NCBI GenBank assembly: GCA_018350325.1
Contig: JAEVLN010000030.1
Coordinates: 248,001 to 312,000 of the forward strand
Direction of reading: 5' to 3'
Source: Globodera rostochiensis
Lineage: Eukaryota; Nematoda; Chromadorea; Rhabditida; Heteroderidae
Length of the DNA: 64,000 nucleotides
This document shows positions 44,371 to 55,539 of this stretch, piece after piece. The number at the start of each line of letters is the position of its first letter. Position 1 is the first letter of the stretch. The position numbers were made by a program, and so were the translations under genes. The notes below the pieces were generated by a model. That model saw only the letters and a program-made list of their open reading frames with translations. It was not told the DNA's origin and did no database searches.

Positions 44371-45116
44371 GAATGGATGGGGGAAATCATTGATCTTTTT
44401 TTTGTGCTGTCCGATTTGTCTGAAAATTTGCACAAAAATAAAGTAACTGGGGTAGCACAAACCAATGTTGAAAGAATTTTCAATTTCGACCTACTAAGGG
44501 TCGAACGGTCTAACCGCCCAAAAAGATGAGCCCCTTTTTGGGCACCATGTTGCAGTTGGAGGTTTAAAAGTGGTTTAAAGCAGTGTCTGGGACGGTTGGG
44601 TTTGGATAAAGAGCACAACTAGACAAAATTTGCGTTCGAATGGTATATAATTTGTGGGGAAAGGTCTAACTTGTGATAGACTTTTGCGTGTCACAAAAAG
44701 TCGAAAAATCGCACTTTTTTTGGCACTTTTGGGAGAAATTCACAAAAACGATGGGGTTTGCTCGGATTGAGTTGGGGTTGGTTAATTATAAGTTGGGATG
44801 GTGTTAAGCTACAAAAAATGTGTTAGAAGCAGGTATGTAATAGTTCGACTTGAGGTCGAAATCGGTCGTCAAAATTGGAAAATTTTATTTTTTTTTGCGC
44901 CAAGTTCCATGGTGAAAATTTTTTGGTTAAGTATTGGGCTGATTTTGTGGTAGGAGGTGCCCCAATGTCTGAGCTTTAAAATGATATATCACTTGCCCGT
45001 TTTGGTTTGGGTTGAGAGGCGATTTGGTGGGTCTAACCATTTTATGCATATATTTGGCTGAGGTCAAAAAATGAAAAGTTCGAATTTTGCCTCAGACGGT
45101 TAATTTATATATAATT

Positions 45117-45143
45117 AGACTCAGCTTGATGAGCTGAGTCGAA
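45117..45143. repeat. Short perfect inverted repeat
   Basis: GACTCAGCT and AGCTGAGTC flank a five-base loop, forming a 9-bp stem. A weaker version (TTCAGC...GCTGAGCT) lies at about 45262-45280. Confidence 0.7.
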
Positions 45144-45661
45144 CAAAAAAAAAGTTTAACCAGTTCTGATCAAAACTGATCAAGTTGCGGAATGATCAAT
45201 TTTGAGCAAAAATTTAAAAAATTAAATTTTTAAATTTTCAATTTTTTTAATATAATTGAATTCAGCAAAAAAAGCTGAGCTAAACAAAAAAAATTTGTTT
45301 AGTTCTGATCTAAACTTATCAAGATATGTACAGATCAAGGAGGAAGAGAAATAGTGTGCAAAAGGGAGAGAAAGTGGTAGAGATATCAGCTAAGGAGAGA
45401 AAGAGAATGTTACTGCTGGTGTAACCCCCCAGTAGTTTATCCCATAGAACAATTGTGTTGGCGAAAAGTAAAGTGGAGAGGAAATTAATTTAATTTAATT
45501 AAATAATAAATAAATTGAAAATGAAAAATTAAATTAAAAAAATACAATTTTAGGTTAAAAAAAATTCAAATAGTAGAGAAGTGTTAAGTGGAGAGAACTT
45601 AACCAACTTAAATAAAACAAACTTCAATTGAAAAAAGCAATAAATTAAAAGGCTCGCGAAA

Positions 45662-46019
45662 GGACTTGCCCGGCCCCGTGGATGGCTTGCCCGGCCCTGT
45701 GGATGGCTTGCCCGGCCCCGTGGATGGCTTGCCCGGCCCTGTGGATGGCTTGCCCGGCCCCGTGGATGGCTTGCCCGGCCCTGTGGATGGCTTGCCCGGC
45801 CCCGTGGATGGCTTGCCCGGCCCTGTGGATGGCTTGCCCGGCCCCGTGGATGGCTTGCCCGGCCCTGTGGATGGCTTGCCCGGCCCCGGTGATGGCTTGC
45901 CCGGCCCTGTGGATGGCTTGCCCGGCCCCGTGGATGGCTTGTCCGGCCCCGGTGAAGGCTTGCTCGGCCCCGGGGATGGCTTGCGTGGGGCCGGAGACGG
46001 CTTGCCCGGCCATGAACTA
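45662..46019. repeat. 21-bp GC-rich minisatellite, about 17 units
   Basis: The unit begins GGCTTGCCCGGCC and ends GTGGAT. In the first ten units the base before GTGGAT alternates strictly C, T, C, T, so the recent unit was a 42-bp dimer. Later units vary (GGTGAT, GGTGAA, GGGGAT, GGAGAC). Because 21 is a multiple of three and the unit has no stop, all six frames are open. The resulting GLPGPVD, ACPAPWM and AGQAIHG repeat proteins of about 120 residues should not be taken as genes. Confidence 0.97.
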
Positions 46020-46959
46020 ACTCATCATTAAATAAAAAAATATTAAAATAAAAATAAATAAATTAAAAAAAGAAAAAAAGTAAAAAACCAAGAGGAAAGG
46101 GCTCTTCCAGTCCCATAAAAGGCTTTCCAGCCCCAGAAAGGGCTTGAGCAGCCCAATAAAAGCTTGCTATCCCCAGTAAGGGCTTGGCCGGCCAAGAGCA
46201 GAAGACTCATAATAAAAAGAAATATATAAAAAATAAAATAAATTCAAATTAGGAAAAATGTCTAAACCAAGAAACATGAGCCAAAGGCAAAGCCCCTCTA
46301 TATTTTTTGGTTCCACCGTCCACATGGCGTCTATTTATATAATTCAATTCAGCTTAAAAAGGTAAACTAAACAAAAAAAATTTATTCGTTTCTGATCTGA
46401 TCAAGTTAGGGTCGCATCAATTTTGAAGACGAAATAGTGTGGAAAGTGAGAGATGTGGTTAGAGATACAAGGGTAACGAGAGAAATAATTTTAACTTTCG
46501 TTTTTTAGAAGTAGTATACACCCCATTGAACAGCTGTGTTGGGCAAATGTTAGGGGTAGAAAAATTTTAATAAAATGAATAATAAATTAACAATTTAAAA
46601 GAAGTTTAAAAACGTTGGAAAGAAAGGATTGCCCGTTCCCCGGGAAGACTTGCTTGGCTTCATGAAGTGTATGTCTGACCCGGGAATGGCTTAACCGGCC
46701 CCGGAAAGGGCACGCCCGATCGCGGGACGGCTTGCCCGGCCATGAAACCCCAGAGAGGGCTTGCCCGCCCAGAACGGGCTCATAATTTAATACAATTAAA
46801 TGAACAAAAATAACCTAAATACTAATTTAAAAAAAGAAAAGCCCTAGGAACAGTTTCAGCAACAACTTATATCAATTAATCCCTATGGCTTTAGCCCCCC
46901 GCAGGCGTCTAGTTGGATAATGTTAATGAAATTAAAATATTGCTTTAAAATTTTTATTG

Positions 46960-47232
46960 ACTATTCTACTTCTTTTTATAAATTTTATTTAAACGTCTAT
47001 AGGGTTCAAGCACTTGCAACACTTGTCGGCTTTGATATTTATATTTTTTTTAATAGGTTTGTTTCTTAAACATTCAAATAATATTTGCTATTCCCAGACT
47101 CAAATCAATGATTTGCATCGCCGCGTGTGTTTCTTCTTCACCGGAGCGATTATTTTGAAAGTTTCTGTAATAAACGCAATAATCTCCATGATTACTTACA
47201 TTCCGGCTTTAAGTGTTAAAAATCTGATTTGA
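46960..47232 (+). CDS. Exon pair candidate, paralogue at 54430-54760
   Basis: A first island (ACTTGCAACACTTGTCGGCT at 47012-47031) and a second island after TTTGCTATTCCCAG (47085-47098) both recur at 54472 and 54587. The second island reads TQINDLHRRVCFFFTGAIIL then KVSVINAIISMITYIPAL. In this copy the donor after the first island is GA rather than GT, so this copy may be damaged, or the two islands belong to separate frames. Confidence 0.35.
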
Positions 47233-47255
47233 ATTTGTTTTTAAAATTTTAATTA

Positions 47256-48675
47256 CCGTATAACCTAAAATATAACGCCCCCCTAAATTAAAACTCCCCC
47301 CTAAAATAGAACTCCCCTTTTTGGAGGGGTTGAAAAATAGAACGCCCCACTAAATTAGAACTCCCCCCTGAAATAGAGCCCCCCCCCAATTTTTGAAAAA
47401 AGTTAAATGCTTATAAATAATAAACTTTTGCCAGAATATACTCATTCTTCCTTTCTCATATACTGCGAATTTATGTTTTTATTTTCACGTAAGCTGTTTC
47501 TAAATTATAAGCAATTTTACTAATTCTATCTTAACACGTTTAATGATTTTGAATATCCTGCTTGTTAAAGGATGGAAGAAATTGGAAACTTATCGAAAAA
47601 CGCAAATGTAAAGCCAAAATAAAGAATAACAATTTTCTCCTTTAAATTTAGGTTTGTGTTTCGTGCAATAATCCATCCTCCGGCGCGCACTTTTGCAAAA
47701 AATGCTTTGAACCCTGCCATGCAATTTCGCCGTGCTCGATCTCAATCGATGGAGAAGAAGGATACGGCGCAAAAGTCATCTGTTGTGAATATTGGCTTCG
47801 TGACGATGTCGTAGCCGACGAATTTTGAAGACAGCACCTTCCGTCAGAGACAAGCCAACAACATCAGCGTCTTCGCCGTCCATCATAGTGCTGATACCAA
47901 GCAAACATTGCAGCGTTTGGCCATCCATACGGCAGTCGTACCAGGCGGGACGACCAAATACATCCAAGTTTGAAAAATGTTAAAATCTCAAATCATTTCT
48001 TTTTGCCCTGACGTGTCATGGAATGCGCCATTCAAAACTCGATTCTTGAACTCCACTCGGACTGGATGCTTCATGGTGACAAACCAACAACATCTGGCGG
48101 AAATCTCAGAACCCCTCCGATGGAAATTTACTTGGAATGGATTGTTTCAGCGTGGGAGACGCTCTCCAAAGACATCACCGTGAAGTCTTTTCTCTGTTGT
48201 GGAATTTCCAAAGAAGATGATGGAAAAATATGCCCTTATTCACGTTTTTAAGGTTGAAAAAATTGGCTTTATTTTAGAAGGATGGAGCGATTCCAAATGG
48301 ACTACGCCAGCGCCGACAAGAAGATGATATGATTAAATTGGTCGAGAAAATTGATTTGAACGAAGATGAAAACATTGGAAGCGATTTTTCAATTGAACTT
48401 TAATGTTTTGTGTTTAAAAATATTGAAACTATTGTTATCAATAATAAAATTTCTATTCAGTGATTGATTTTGCCAGAAAAAATGGTCAAAAAAGTCCAAA
48501 TTTTGCCAAAAATTGGTGCAAAAATTGCAAATTTTTTTAATATTTTCTGAAAAAAGAAGTTGAAAAATAGAACTCCCCCCTAAATTAGAACTCCCCCCTA
48601 AAATAGAACTCCCCTTTTTGGGGGGGGGGGGGTTGAAAAATAGAACTCCCGCGAGTTCTATTTTAGGTTATACGG
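47256..48675 (+). mobile_element. pogo/Tigger-like DNA transposon (Tc1/mariner superfamily)
   Basis: The 1420-bp element is flanked by TA, with terminal inverted repeats beginning CCGTATAACCTAAAATA at both ends. Subterminal arrays of ACTCCCCCCTAAAWTAGAAC occur in both arms (47290-47390 and 48565-48655). Its interior encodes remnants of a DDE transposase on the + strand. Confidence 0.85.
47640..48403 (+). pseudogene. Broken pogo-type transposase
   Basis: Recognisable in order: PGGTTKYIQ (47941-47970), the DDE-domain motif of pogo-family enzymes; VSWNAPFK (about 48010-48040); then in another frame ILELHSDWMLHGDKPTTSGG, PPMEIYLEWIVSAWETLSKD and KSFLCCGISKEDDGK (48018-48230); and the acidic tail RQEDDMIKLVEKIDLNEDEN to TAA (48281-48403). 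Frame changes between parts and the missing N-terminal DNA-binding domain show it is inactive. Minus-strand ORFs here are shadows. Confidence 0.75.
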
Positions 48676-50348
48676 TATACTGATGTTCAATAAATATTCT
48701 TAATTTTTAATCATGTTTAGCATCATTTGAAGTAAATAGTAGTAAGTTCAGTATCTCGTAACTAAATATGATGTTTTGTATCTTTTTCTTTGAATAATTA
48801 TATTCTTAATATTTTTCTTTATTTTGTGTTTAACATTTTAGCTTTGTATAAGTTAATATTCCGTATTGCTTCACAATAATAATATTACTTATTTTAGACG
48901 AAACGTTTTCTATAAAATTTAAATATTTGTTATTATAAGATACTTATTTATATAATTAAATGTAACATTAACATTTATAGATTCTATGTTTTTTATGGTT
49001 TGATCTGTTCGTTGATATATTATTTTTAAATTAAATTCTTGTTCCCTCCTCTATAATTTGTGCACGAGTAAATGGTAAAGATGTTTAAATCAGTAATACT
49101 CGTGTTCCAAGTATTGTATGTAATTGGATTTGATCTGTAATGGTGTTACATAAATAGTAGGTAGGTAACTTAATTTGAAATTTTTTGATTATATGTTAAA
49201 TAATTTCTTTAGTTGGATTCAACACTTATTAATATTTCTAAAATTATCATTTTATTTCGTAACTATTTATTTTCTTTTTAATTATTTTTTAAAATATACA
49301 ATTAAAAGTTATTAGCAAAATCAAAGAAATTATATTATCCGTTGCCTCTCTCTAGCTTTGACCGCTGATTTTAATTTTAATTTGTATTGTATTAGGTTTT
49401 CAGATTAATATGAATTATATTTTGAATACTTATGTAGTATCATTATTTTTATTAGCTGCATTAAACTGGGGTTCATATCAAAATGCCATGATTAAAGTTT
49501 TTTGCAAAAAGTAAACGCCACAAATGCTGATATGACCTTGAATAATTGACAAAGTAATAATATAACGCAGAAACATCCGTATATTAAAAAGCTTATTTAG
49601 ATGACAAACAATATAAAAACCTATACAATCTACGCACAGGCTATGAGAGAAGAACCGCAAATTAACATCAAAATGTTACATAAAAAATAAAAATCGATTA
49701 TTTTTTTTTTTCGCCAAAAGTATTAATTAAATAATATGATAATTAAAGTAACAATATAAAAACATAGTTTTTGAATATCGGCTAATGAAAGACATGAAAG
49801 CATAAATTTATCGACAATAATTAAAATAAAAATATTTAATTATGAAAGGTCATGGGGCATTCCATTCCAATTACAATCAAATATCCAAACTTAAAAAATA
49901 ATCTTAAATTGTTCACATAAATATTGTATTGATTATTCATTAAAATATTTATTTATAAAAGCGTACACATAAATATTGTTGATTATTCATTACAATATTT
50001 TATTTATAAAATCGAATTCATATAAGCGAGCGATCATTGTAGCAATTGCTACAAAAGATAACTGCAAATGATAAAATATATTAAACTATGATTGTTTTAT
50101 AACAAAAGCCATTATAACAAAGACTTTGAAATAATGGATTATTTTCAAAAATAATCTTAAATCAAATATATATATTTTTTGAATTATACTAAAGATAAAC
50201 TTGTGGGTTGTATGAATGAAATTAACTACCAAATCTGTATACCTGGTTAAAAATAAAAATCATTTTGTTAAAAACAATACAAAAATAAATTACAAAAGTG
50301 AAACTGCAAGTGTTTATTAATTAAACAAATAACTGCTTCAAAAATTAC
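48676..50348. other. AT-rich stretch
   Basis: T-rich to about 49500 and A-rich after. A weak + island near 49340-49375 (RCLSLALTADF) is the only coding hint. Direct repeats of ACACATAAATATTG.TGATTATTCATTA occur at 49914-49950 and 49966-49995. Confidence 0.35.
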
Positions 50349-50410
50349 CAATCCGCTGAATGCGATTGAGCCAATCTTTGCAGCAGTAAGCATTCCTTAC
50401 GAAAACCGCT
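50349..50410 (-). CDS. Internal exon candidate (62 nt)
   Basis: The exon is bounded by a perfect GCAATTTTCCAG acceptor and a GTAATT donor and reads SGFRKECLLLQRLAQSHSAD. A + frame of 45 codons (NPLNAIEPIFAAVSIPYENR) crosses the same island but lacks comparable splice signals. Confidence 0.45.
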
Positions 50411-51524
50411 CTGGAAAATTGCTAATTCAAAAAATCTAAAATACTTAAGGATTAATATACATTATAAATATTAGAAATGCATTTTTAATTTCTTTAAACT
50501 GATATTATTTCTTTATTAATAATTAATTTTATAAATTTATAAATACTTTTTTAATAACACTTTTTGTATCAATCTTGTTGAATTTGCAGTAATAGAAATC
50601 TGTTCATAACAAATAAAAAATAAATAAAAACCAATTATAAAAAATCATTGTTTAAAAACTCAATATAATAATTAAGTTCAAAGAAATGTAATAAAAATAT
50701 AATATATAAAAATATGTGTAAGAAAAAGACGCAAAAGGTATTAATAAGAAAGAATCCAAGATTACTTATATTACTTAGTAATATTTATTTTTACAAAAGT
50801 TTTGACCAAATAATTTATTTGACAAGTAATTAAAAATTTCAAATAAATTTTAAACTGTAATTAAAGGTATTATAAAAAGGATAACAAACTAAAATGGTAA
50901 TATACATCAAAAAAAGATAAAACGATGCTTGTAATTACCATATTTGCAATCTATCTATTTTTACATGTTTTATAAGATTACATATGCAAAATTAAATACG
51001 ACTATAAGAAAACGGCTGATTTTTCTTGCATTTTGTAAAATATTTCTTTGAAAATTCATGGGAACAACTGGAATAACTTTAAGAAATGAAATGTATGAAC
51101 AAAGGCCAAATCTACCTTATAGCTAACTCATTATGAAATGCTTATCAAAGTATTTGATAATTATCTAAACCGCAACAGGATAAAAAATGTAACAGAAATA
51201 TATGCATTATAATGCTTAACAACAAGTTAATTATTATAAAATTTTGAATATGTTAAATAATTATTCAGTTATTGAAAGAAACGTATAATTATAATTATCC
51301 AAATCTTATAAAATACATTCAACACAATTTGAGAAAATATATTAAAACTAAATTTGTATGTAAACAAGAAACAACTAAAATAAAAATAAATACTTATAAA
51401 TTTTAAAGCAAAATTATTTTAAGGAAGAAGGTACAGCTTAAATAAACAAAATTATATAAATAAAAAAAATATATATGAATAACAATATAAATATTTATTA
51501 GCATAGTTTAAAAATGTTATTTAC

Positions 51525-51553
51525 ATGAGCCGCAACCGCAGCAGGAGCCGGTA
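51525..51553 (-). CDS. Small Cys/Gly-rich exon candidate
   Basis: The exon runs between an ACGGCCAG acceptor and a GTAAAT donor. One frame reads TGSCCGCGS; the others are YRLLLRLRL and PAPAAVAAH. The + strand reads MSRNRSRSRYWPYGW. Frame is uncertain. Confidence 0.28.
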
Positions 51554-51639
51554 CTGGCCGTACGGTTGGAGATTGTTTCAGAAAATCTGATCATTTTAAT
51601 TTGTAAAATAAATTATCAGATCAAGAAAAGCATAAAATT

Positions 51640-52345
51640 ACTTTTAAAACAAAATTAAACTAAGAATATTTATAAGAATGAATATAAAATATAATTCGAA
51701 ACTTCTCTATGTTCCACGGAATGACAAAGTGAACACCGCTTTTTAACTTTCTAAATATAATGCTTTAAATAGAATACAAAAATTGATTATTTATTCGCAA
51801 TCAAATAAATTGTAAAATAAATTCTTATATTGGAAAAAATGGCAAAATAAAATAATGTGAATAAAATTAATAAATCAAGAAAAGCATAAAATATATTTTT
51901 TTTAAATTAAACAAGTATATTTATAAGAATAAATATAAAATGACTCACTATGTTCTACGGAATGACAAAGTGAACACCGCTTTTTAACTTTCTAAATATA
52001 ATGCTTTAAATAGAATACAAAAATTGATTATTTATTCGCAATCAAATAAATTGTAAAATAAATTCTTATATTGGAAAAAATGGCAAAATAAAATAATGTG
52101 AATAAAATTAATAAATCAAGAAAAGCATAAAATATATTTTTTTAAAATTAAACAAGTATATTTATAAGAATAAATATAAAATAACTCACTATGTTCTACG
52201 GAATGACAAAGGAACTCCGCTTTTTAACTTTCTAAATATAAATAATGCTTTAAATAGAATACAAAAAGTGATTATTTATTCGGAATCAAAAAAATTTAAT
52301 AAAATTGTAAAATAAATTCTTAGATCGGAAAAATGGCAAATGTAG
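51640..52345. repeat. Three tandem copies of a ~241-bp unit
   Basis: The marker CGGAATGACAAAG occurs at about 51717, 51958 and 52199, with GCTTTTTAACTTTCTAAATA and AAATGGCAAAATAAAATAAT in register. Copies 1 and 2 are nearly identical; copy 3 has small changes. The unit is AT-rich and not coding. Confidence 0.9.
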
Positions 52346-52468
52346 ATTCTTTATTTTGTTATTAGTAAAAATTTGATAAATATCATCTTTAAAAAAAATT
52401 AATGTTTATTAGTGCAAGCTACATTTTAATTGAAATTACTTTACCCAAAAGGCAAAAATTTTTGAGAC

Positions 52469-52506
52469 AGTTGATGCTTGTCGCGACGACAGGAATCATC
52501 GTTGAT
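52469..52506 (-). CDS. Internal exon candidate (38 nt)
   Basis: A perfect acceptor (CGCTTTTTGCAG) is followed by INDDSCRRDKHQL and a GTCTCA donor. A + ORF of 73 residues (52402-52623, VDLQKAIKLDRHVKSLDYEF) covers the region and is the alternative. Confidence 0.4.
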
Positions 52507-52582
52507 CTGCAAAAAGCGATAAAGCTCGACCGCCACGTCAAATCGTTGGATTATGAATTTCCAAAATATTGGGCAACCTTAC

Positions 52583-52615
52583 TCAGTTTAAAAAATACGC
52601 GGAAGTTGACAGAGC
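52583..52615 (-). CDS. Internal exon candidate (33 nt)
   Basis: The exon lies between GGTTTAAGTAG and the donor GTAAGG and reads SVNFRVFFKL. It lies about 75 bp upstream, on the same strand, of the exon at 52469. Confidence 0.35.
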   Translation of the reverse strand, partial: ALSTSAYFLN

Positions 52616-52902
52616 CTACTTAAACCATTCTATTCCAACTGCATAAGCGAGCGAAGAGAAAACAAATAAAAGCTCGTTTTTTGAATTTTTTCAATGACTC
52701 ATTTCATTATTAACTCAATTAAAAAATTCTTCATTAAGAAATGAAAATTATTTTAGTTTAAATTGCAACATCAGAAAATTACAAAAAATTTTATATTATA
52801 AATTTTAAAGGAGATTTTATGGTGATTTGATACCCAAAAAATTAAATAATTTTTAAAGACCTAATCTTAGGCTGTGTGCTCGCTTGGACGACAACTCCTA
52901 TG

Positions 52903-52988
52903 TCATTGGCGTAAGATTTGAAGTGTACATATTTTTAAATGTTTATCATAAACAAATTTAGTGGCGTCCGTGAGGAAAGCGGAGCAGA
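52903..52988 (-). CDS. Terminal exon candidate
   Basis: The acceptor AAATTTGTCTTCAG is followed by CSAFLTDATKFVYDKHLKIC, then TLQILRQ-stop. The + strand offers a competing two-exon model (CTTAG, 40-nt exon, GTAAGA, 51-nt intron, TTTAG). The strand is not settled. Confidence 0.35.
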
Positions 52989-53582
52989 CTGAAGACAAAT
53001 TTGTCGAAAGCTGTAATTGATGTTCAATTGAAATAAAGCTTTTTGTTCAATTTTATAACAAAAATCCTAAAAAAAAAGATAAATTGATAATAAAATTACC
53101 ATCAATCGGAGAGGATACAAAAAATTAAAAGGTATTAATAAATAAAAAACAAACAAACACTTAAATGATATTCCATTACATAATAAATTATAGTTCGTAT
53201 AAATCTTAACTAAGTTTATTTTATAAAATTTTTCAAATCTATAATTTAATATAGAATTGTCGTGATAGACAGAAAGTACAAATCTTGTGACCAGAATGAC
53301 ATAAATAATTTAAATAATTGTACCGAAATTAAAAAATTACTTAAAAATGTACAAATAAAATAAATTAATAATCTAAGTTATTGGGAAAAATTTATTCAAC
53401 AAAAATTAAAATATATAGTTTTTAAATACGGCGAAAATTAAAAGCAAAAATGATGTACCTTAAAAATGCAATTTAAAATAAAAAATAAGCTCATTAACAA
53501 AAAGTAAAATAACAAACACGTGTAAAAAATAAAAAGAATAATAGCGAACTGGTTAATTATCAATCTATAAATAGTTAAAGGC

Positions 53583-53747
53583 TCAACCATCAAAGTATAA
53601 ACTGTAACGCCTCAAACGACAACAACGCATATCATGTGCATAGCGGTCAAAGAAATACAATAAAAATGTTGCATTTAATAAAACCCGTATTTGATAAACT
53701 AAAATTGATTTAAATATATCACGAAAATTGTTTTGATTTAATATTAT
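53583..53747 (-). CDS. Exon candidate with hydrophobic stretch and DRY motif
   Basis: The - frame is open 54 codons: FKSILVYQIRVLLNATFLLY, then FFDRYAHDMRCCRLRRYSLY, then FDG-stop. A hydrophobic segment followed by Asp-Arg-Tyr and basic residues is the layout at the end of the third helix of rhodopsin-like receptors, which are numerous in nematodes. One exon alone does not prove this. A + frame (NCNASNDNNAYHVHSGQRNT) overlaps. Confidence 0.35.
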   Translation of the reverse strand: MILNQNNFRDIFKSILVYQIRVLLNATFLLYFFDRYAHDMRCCRLRRYSLYFDG

Positions 53748-54137
53748 TTATTGGGTTCTTAAAAACTAAAGCTGCCTATGAAATTGCGATTAATTATTTA
53801 TTAGTAACTTAACAATATATTTAATGACGATTTAATAAAAGTTTTGTTGTTATTTTAGCAATAAACATACCATAATGCAAAAATTTTAAATCATGATGGC
53901 GATTATGAATTAACAACAACCGGCACCGAATGTCGTGATGTATTAAAGTAAAACAAGTATATCAATATGAAGAAGTTCGAAATAAAACTTCATTGCAAAT
54001 AATTTAGAATGTAAATATTAATTTATATTATTCTAAATATTTTAAATTCTCAAAAAAAATCATCACCAATTACTAAATATCCCATAACAATGGATGAATA
54101 TTTTAAATGCTTTTAATTATTATTAAAAATATATCAC

Positions 54138-54251
54138 TCAATGTAAGCAAGAATAATATGTACAAATATCAAGAAACATTAAACACATAAATTGGCGTTT
54201 ATAGCCGTGAAATATTTTGGTGGTGGAATTGAAAAATTCAATGTAATTAAA
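54138..54251 (-). CDS. Exon candidate
   Basis: The - frame reads NYIEFFNSTTKIFHGYKRQF, then MCLMFLDICTYYSCLH-stop. A + frame of 40 codons (KLAFIAVKYFGGGIEKFNVI) is open too. The A-rich block favours -. Confidence 0.3.
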   Translation of the reverse strand, partial: FNYIEFFNSTTKIFHGYKRQFMCLMFLDICTYYSCLH

Positions 54252-54429
54252 TCAAAGAAATCCAGAAAAATCATTCAAAACGCAGAGGCCTCAAATCTAT
54301 AAATTAGTTATTAAAATAAACTAAAATTTTAACAACAAAGAAATAAGCAATAATTAAATTACCAGAATATTTCCTTTTAAAATACCAAATTGTAATCTAT
54401 GCTTAAAATTATTATTACTATTTCACTTC

Positions 54430-54760
54430 TTTATATATTAATTTTATTTAAGCGTCTATATGGTTCCTGCACTTGCAACACTTGTCGGCTTTGTATAACA
54501 TAAGATAAAAACATATATAAATTTAAACAAAATATTAAAAATTTTAATTATTTAAAACTAAAATATTTATTATTTTTTTTAATAATATTTGCTATTTCCA
54601 GACTCAAATCATTGACTTATATCGCTTGCGAATTTTCTTCTTCAATTGACCGGAGCGATTTTTTTTACCAATTTTATTAATTGCTTTTTAAATTCTCTGT
54701 AATAAACGCAATAATCTCTATGATTAATTACATTCCGGCTTTTGAACCTCGGTGTTTTGC
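54430..54760 (+). pseudogene. Paralogue of 46960-47232
   Basis: The first island with a good donor (CGGCTTT then GTATAA) and the second after TTTGCTATTTCCAG match the earlier copy. In the second island TQIIDLYRLRIFFFN is followed by TGA, and a 30-bp AT-rich insertion separates GGAGCGATTT from the conserved AATAAACGCAATAATCTC. This copy has the better donor but a broken second island. Confidence 0.45.
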
Positions 54761-55539
54761 TGCCGTTTATAAATTTAATTATTTTGGGCAAATTTCTTCT
54801 TTCAAATTCATTTTATTTAAATTTACGGTAATATTATAAATTGTTTTATAAATCACAATTTCTTGACACTTTCAAAGAATCCGTTGAAATTTACTTTAAT
54901 ACAACATTTAATCTTTCATTACGTCATTTCCTCAATATAATTTCCGATATATCAGACATTTTAATTGATTTTATTTTTTATTTTTATGCTTCGACCTTGA
55001 AATTGAATAAACAAAGTAAAATGGAATTCCGTTTATTACTCTTTTCGATTTAATTGGTTTGCGCTCATTTGTCAATCGCTTTATTTATTGTATCGCTTTT
55101 TCGGGGTTTGTTAAGCATAACTTAAAACGTGCGATGTTGAAGTTTTATTTTAAATTGGAAATTTCATATTTCTTGATTATTTTACATAAAATACAAAAGT
55201 AATTTTGTATTTATTTTATATTTTTATTTATTTGAATCCTTATGCTCAAATTAATGAAATTTTTAGCAATTAATTTTTTTTGTTATTTTTGAAAGATGAT
55301 TTTTTTTAAATATTACTTTTGTAGTTAAATTTTGGGCAACTTAAACATTGCAAATACTAATTGGAATTTTATAAATAATTTTAGTTTACAATTAATAGTA
55401 CTTTCTTTTTTAATCCATTACGGTATTTCTCAGAATTAAAATATTTTGGTTGATTAGAGGAGTCTTTTTATTATGCATAAATGTTCGCACTTGATTATTA
55501 TATATTAACAATTAAATATATAGCGTTTTTTCTTATTAT

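Larger units (their letters stand above)
44380..46880. repeat. Composite satellite-like region
   Basis: Non-coding, locally GC-richer sequence. From about 45120 a unit of roughly 1 kb is repeated with strong decay: GTTCTGATC...GATCAA, then GAAATAGTGTG..., GAGAG-rich text, CCC...AACA.TTGTGTTGG, then a CTTGCCCGGCC minisatellite. The parts occur at 45150-46030, in abbreviated form at 46090-46200, and again at 46370-46790. No gene is visible. The 98-residue - ORF at 44322 is judged incidental. Confidence 0.75.

Noticed and set aside
45662..46019. Possible CRISPR array
   Set aside because: Units are contiguous 21-mers without unique spacers, in eukaryotic DNA.
45645..46031. Three ORFs of about 112-122 residues encoding heptad repeats
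   Set aside because: They are produced by a stop-free 21-bp minisatellite whose period is a multiple of three; all six frames are open, so openness is no evidence of a gene.
47776..48251. Minus- and plus-strand ORFs in the 47.6-48.2 kb element as host genes
   Set aside because: The + strand motifs (PGGTTKYIQ, KSFLCCGIS) show that the region is transposase-derived; the - ORF is its mirror.
52402..52623. 73-residue + ORF as the main gene at this spot
   Set aside because: Two islands within it have strong - strand splice sites (TTTTTGCAG, GTAAGG), which are hard to explain if the + ORF is real; kept only as an alternative.
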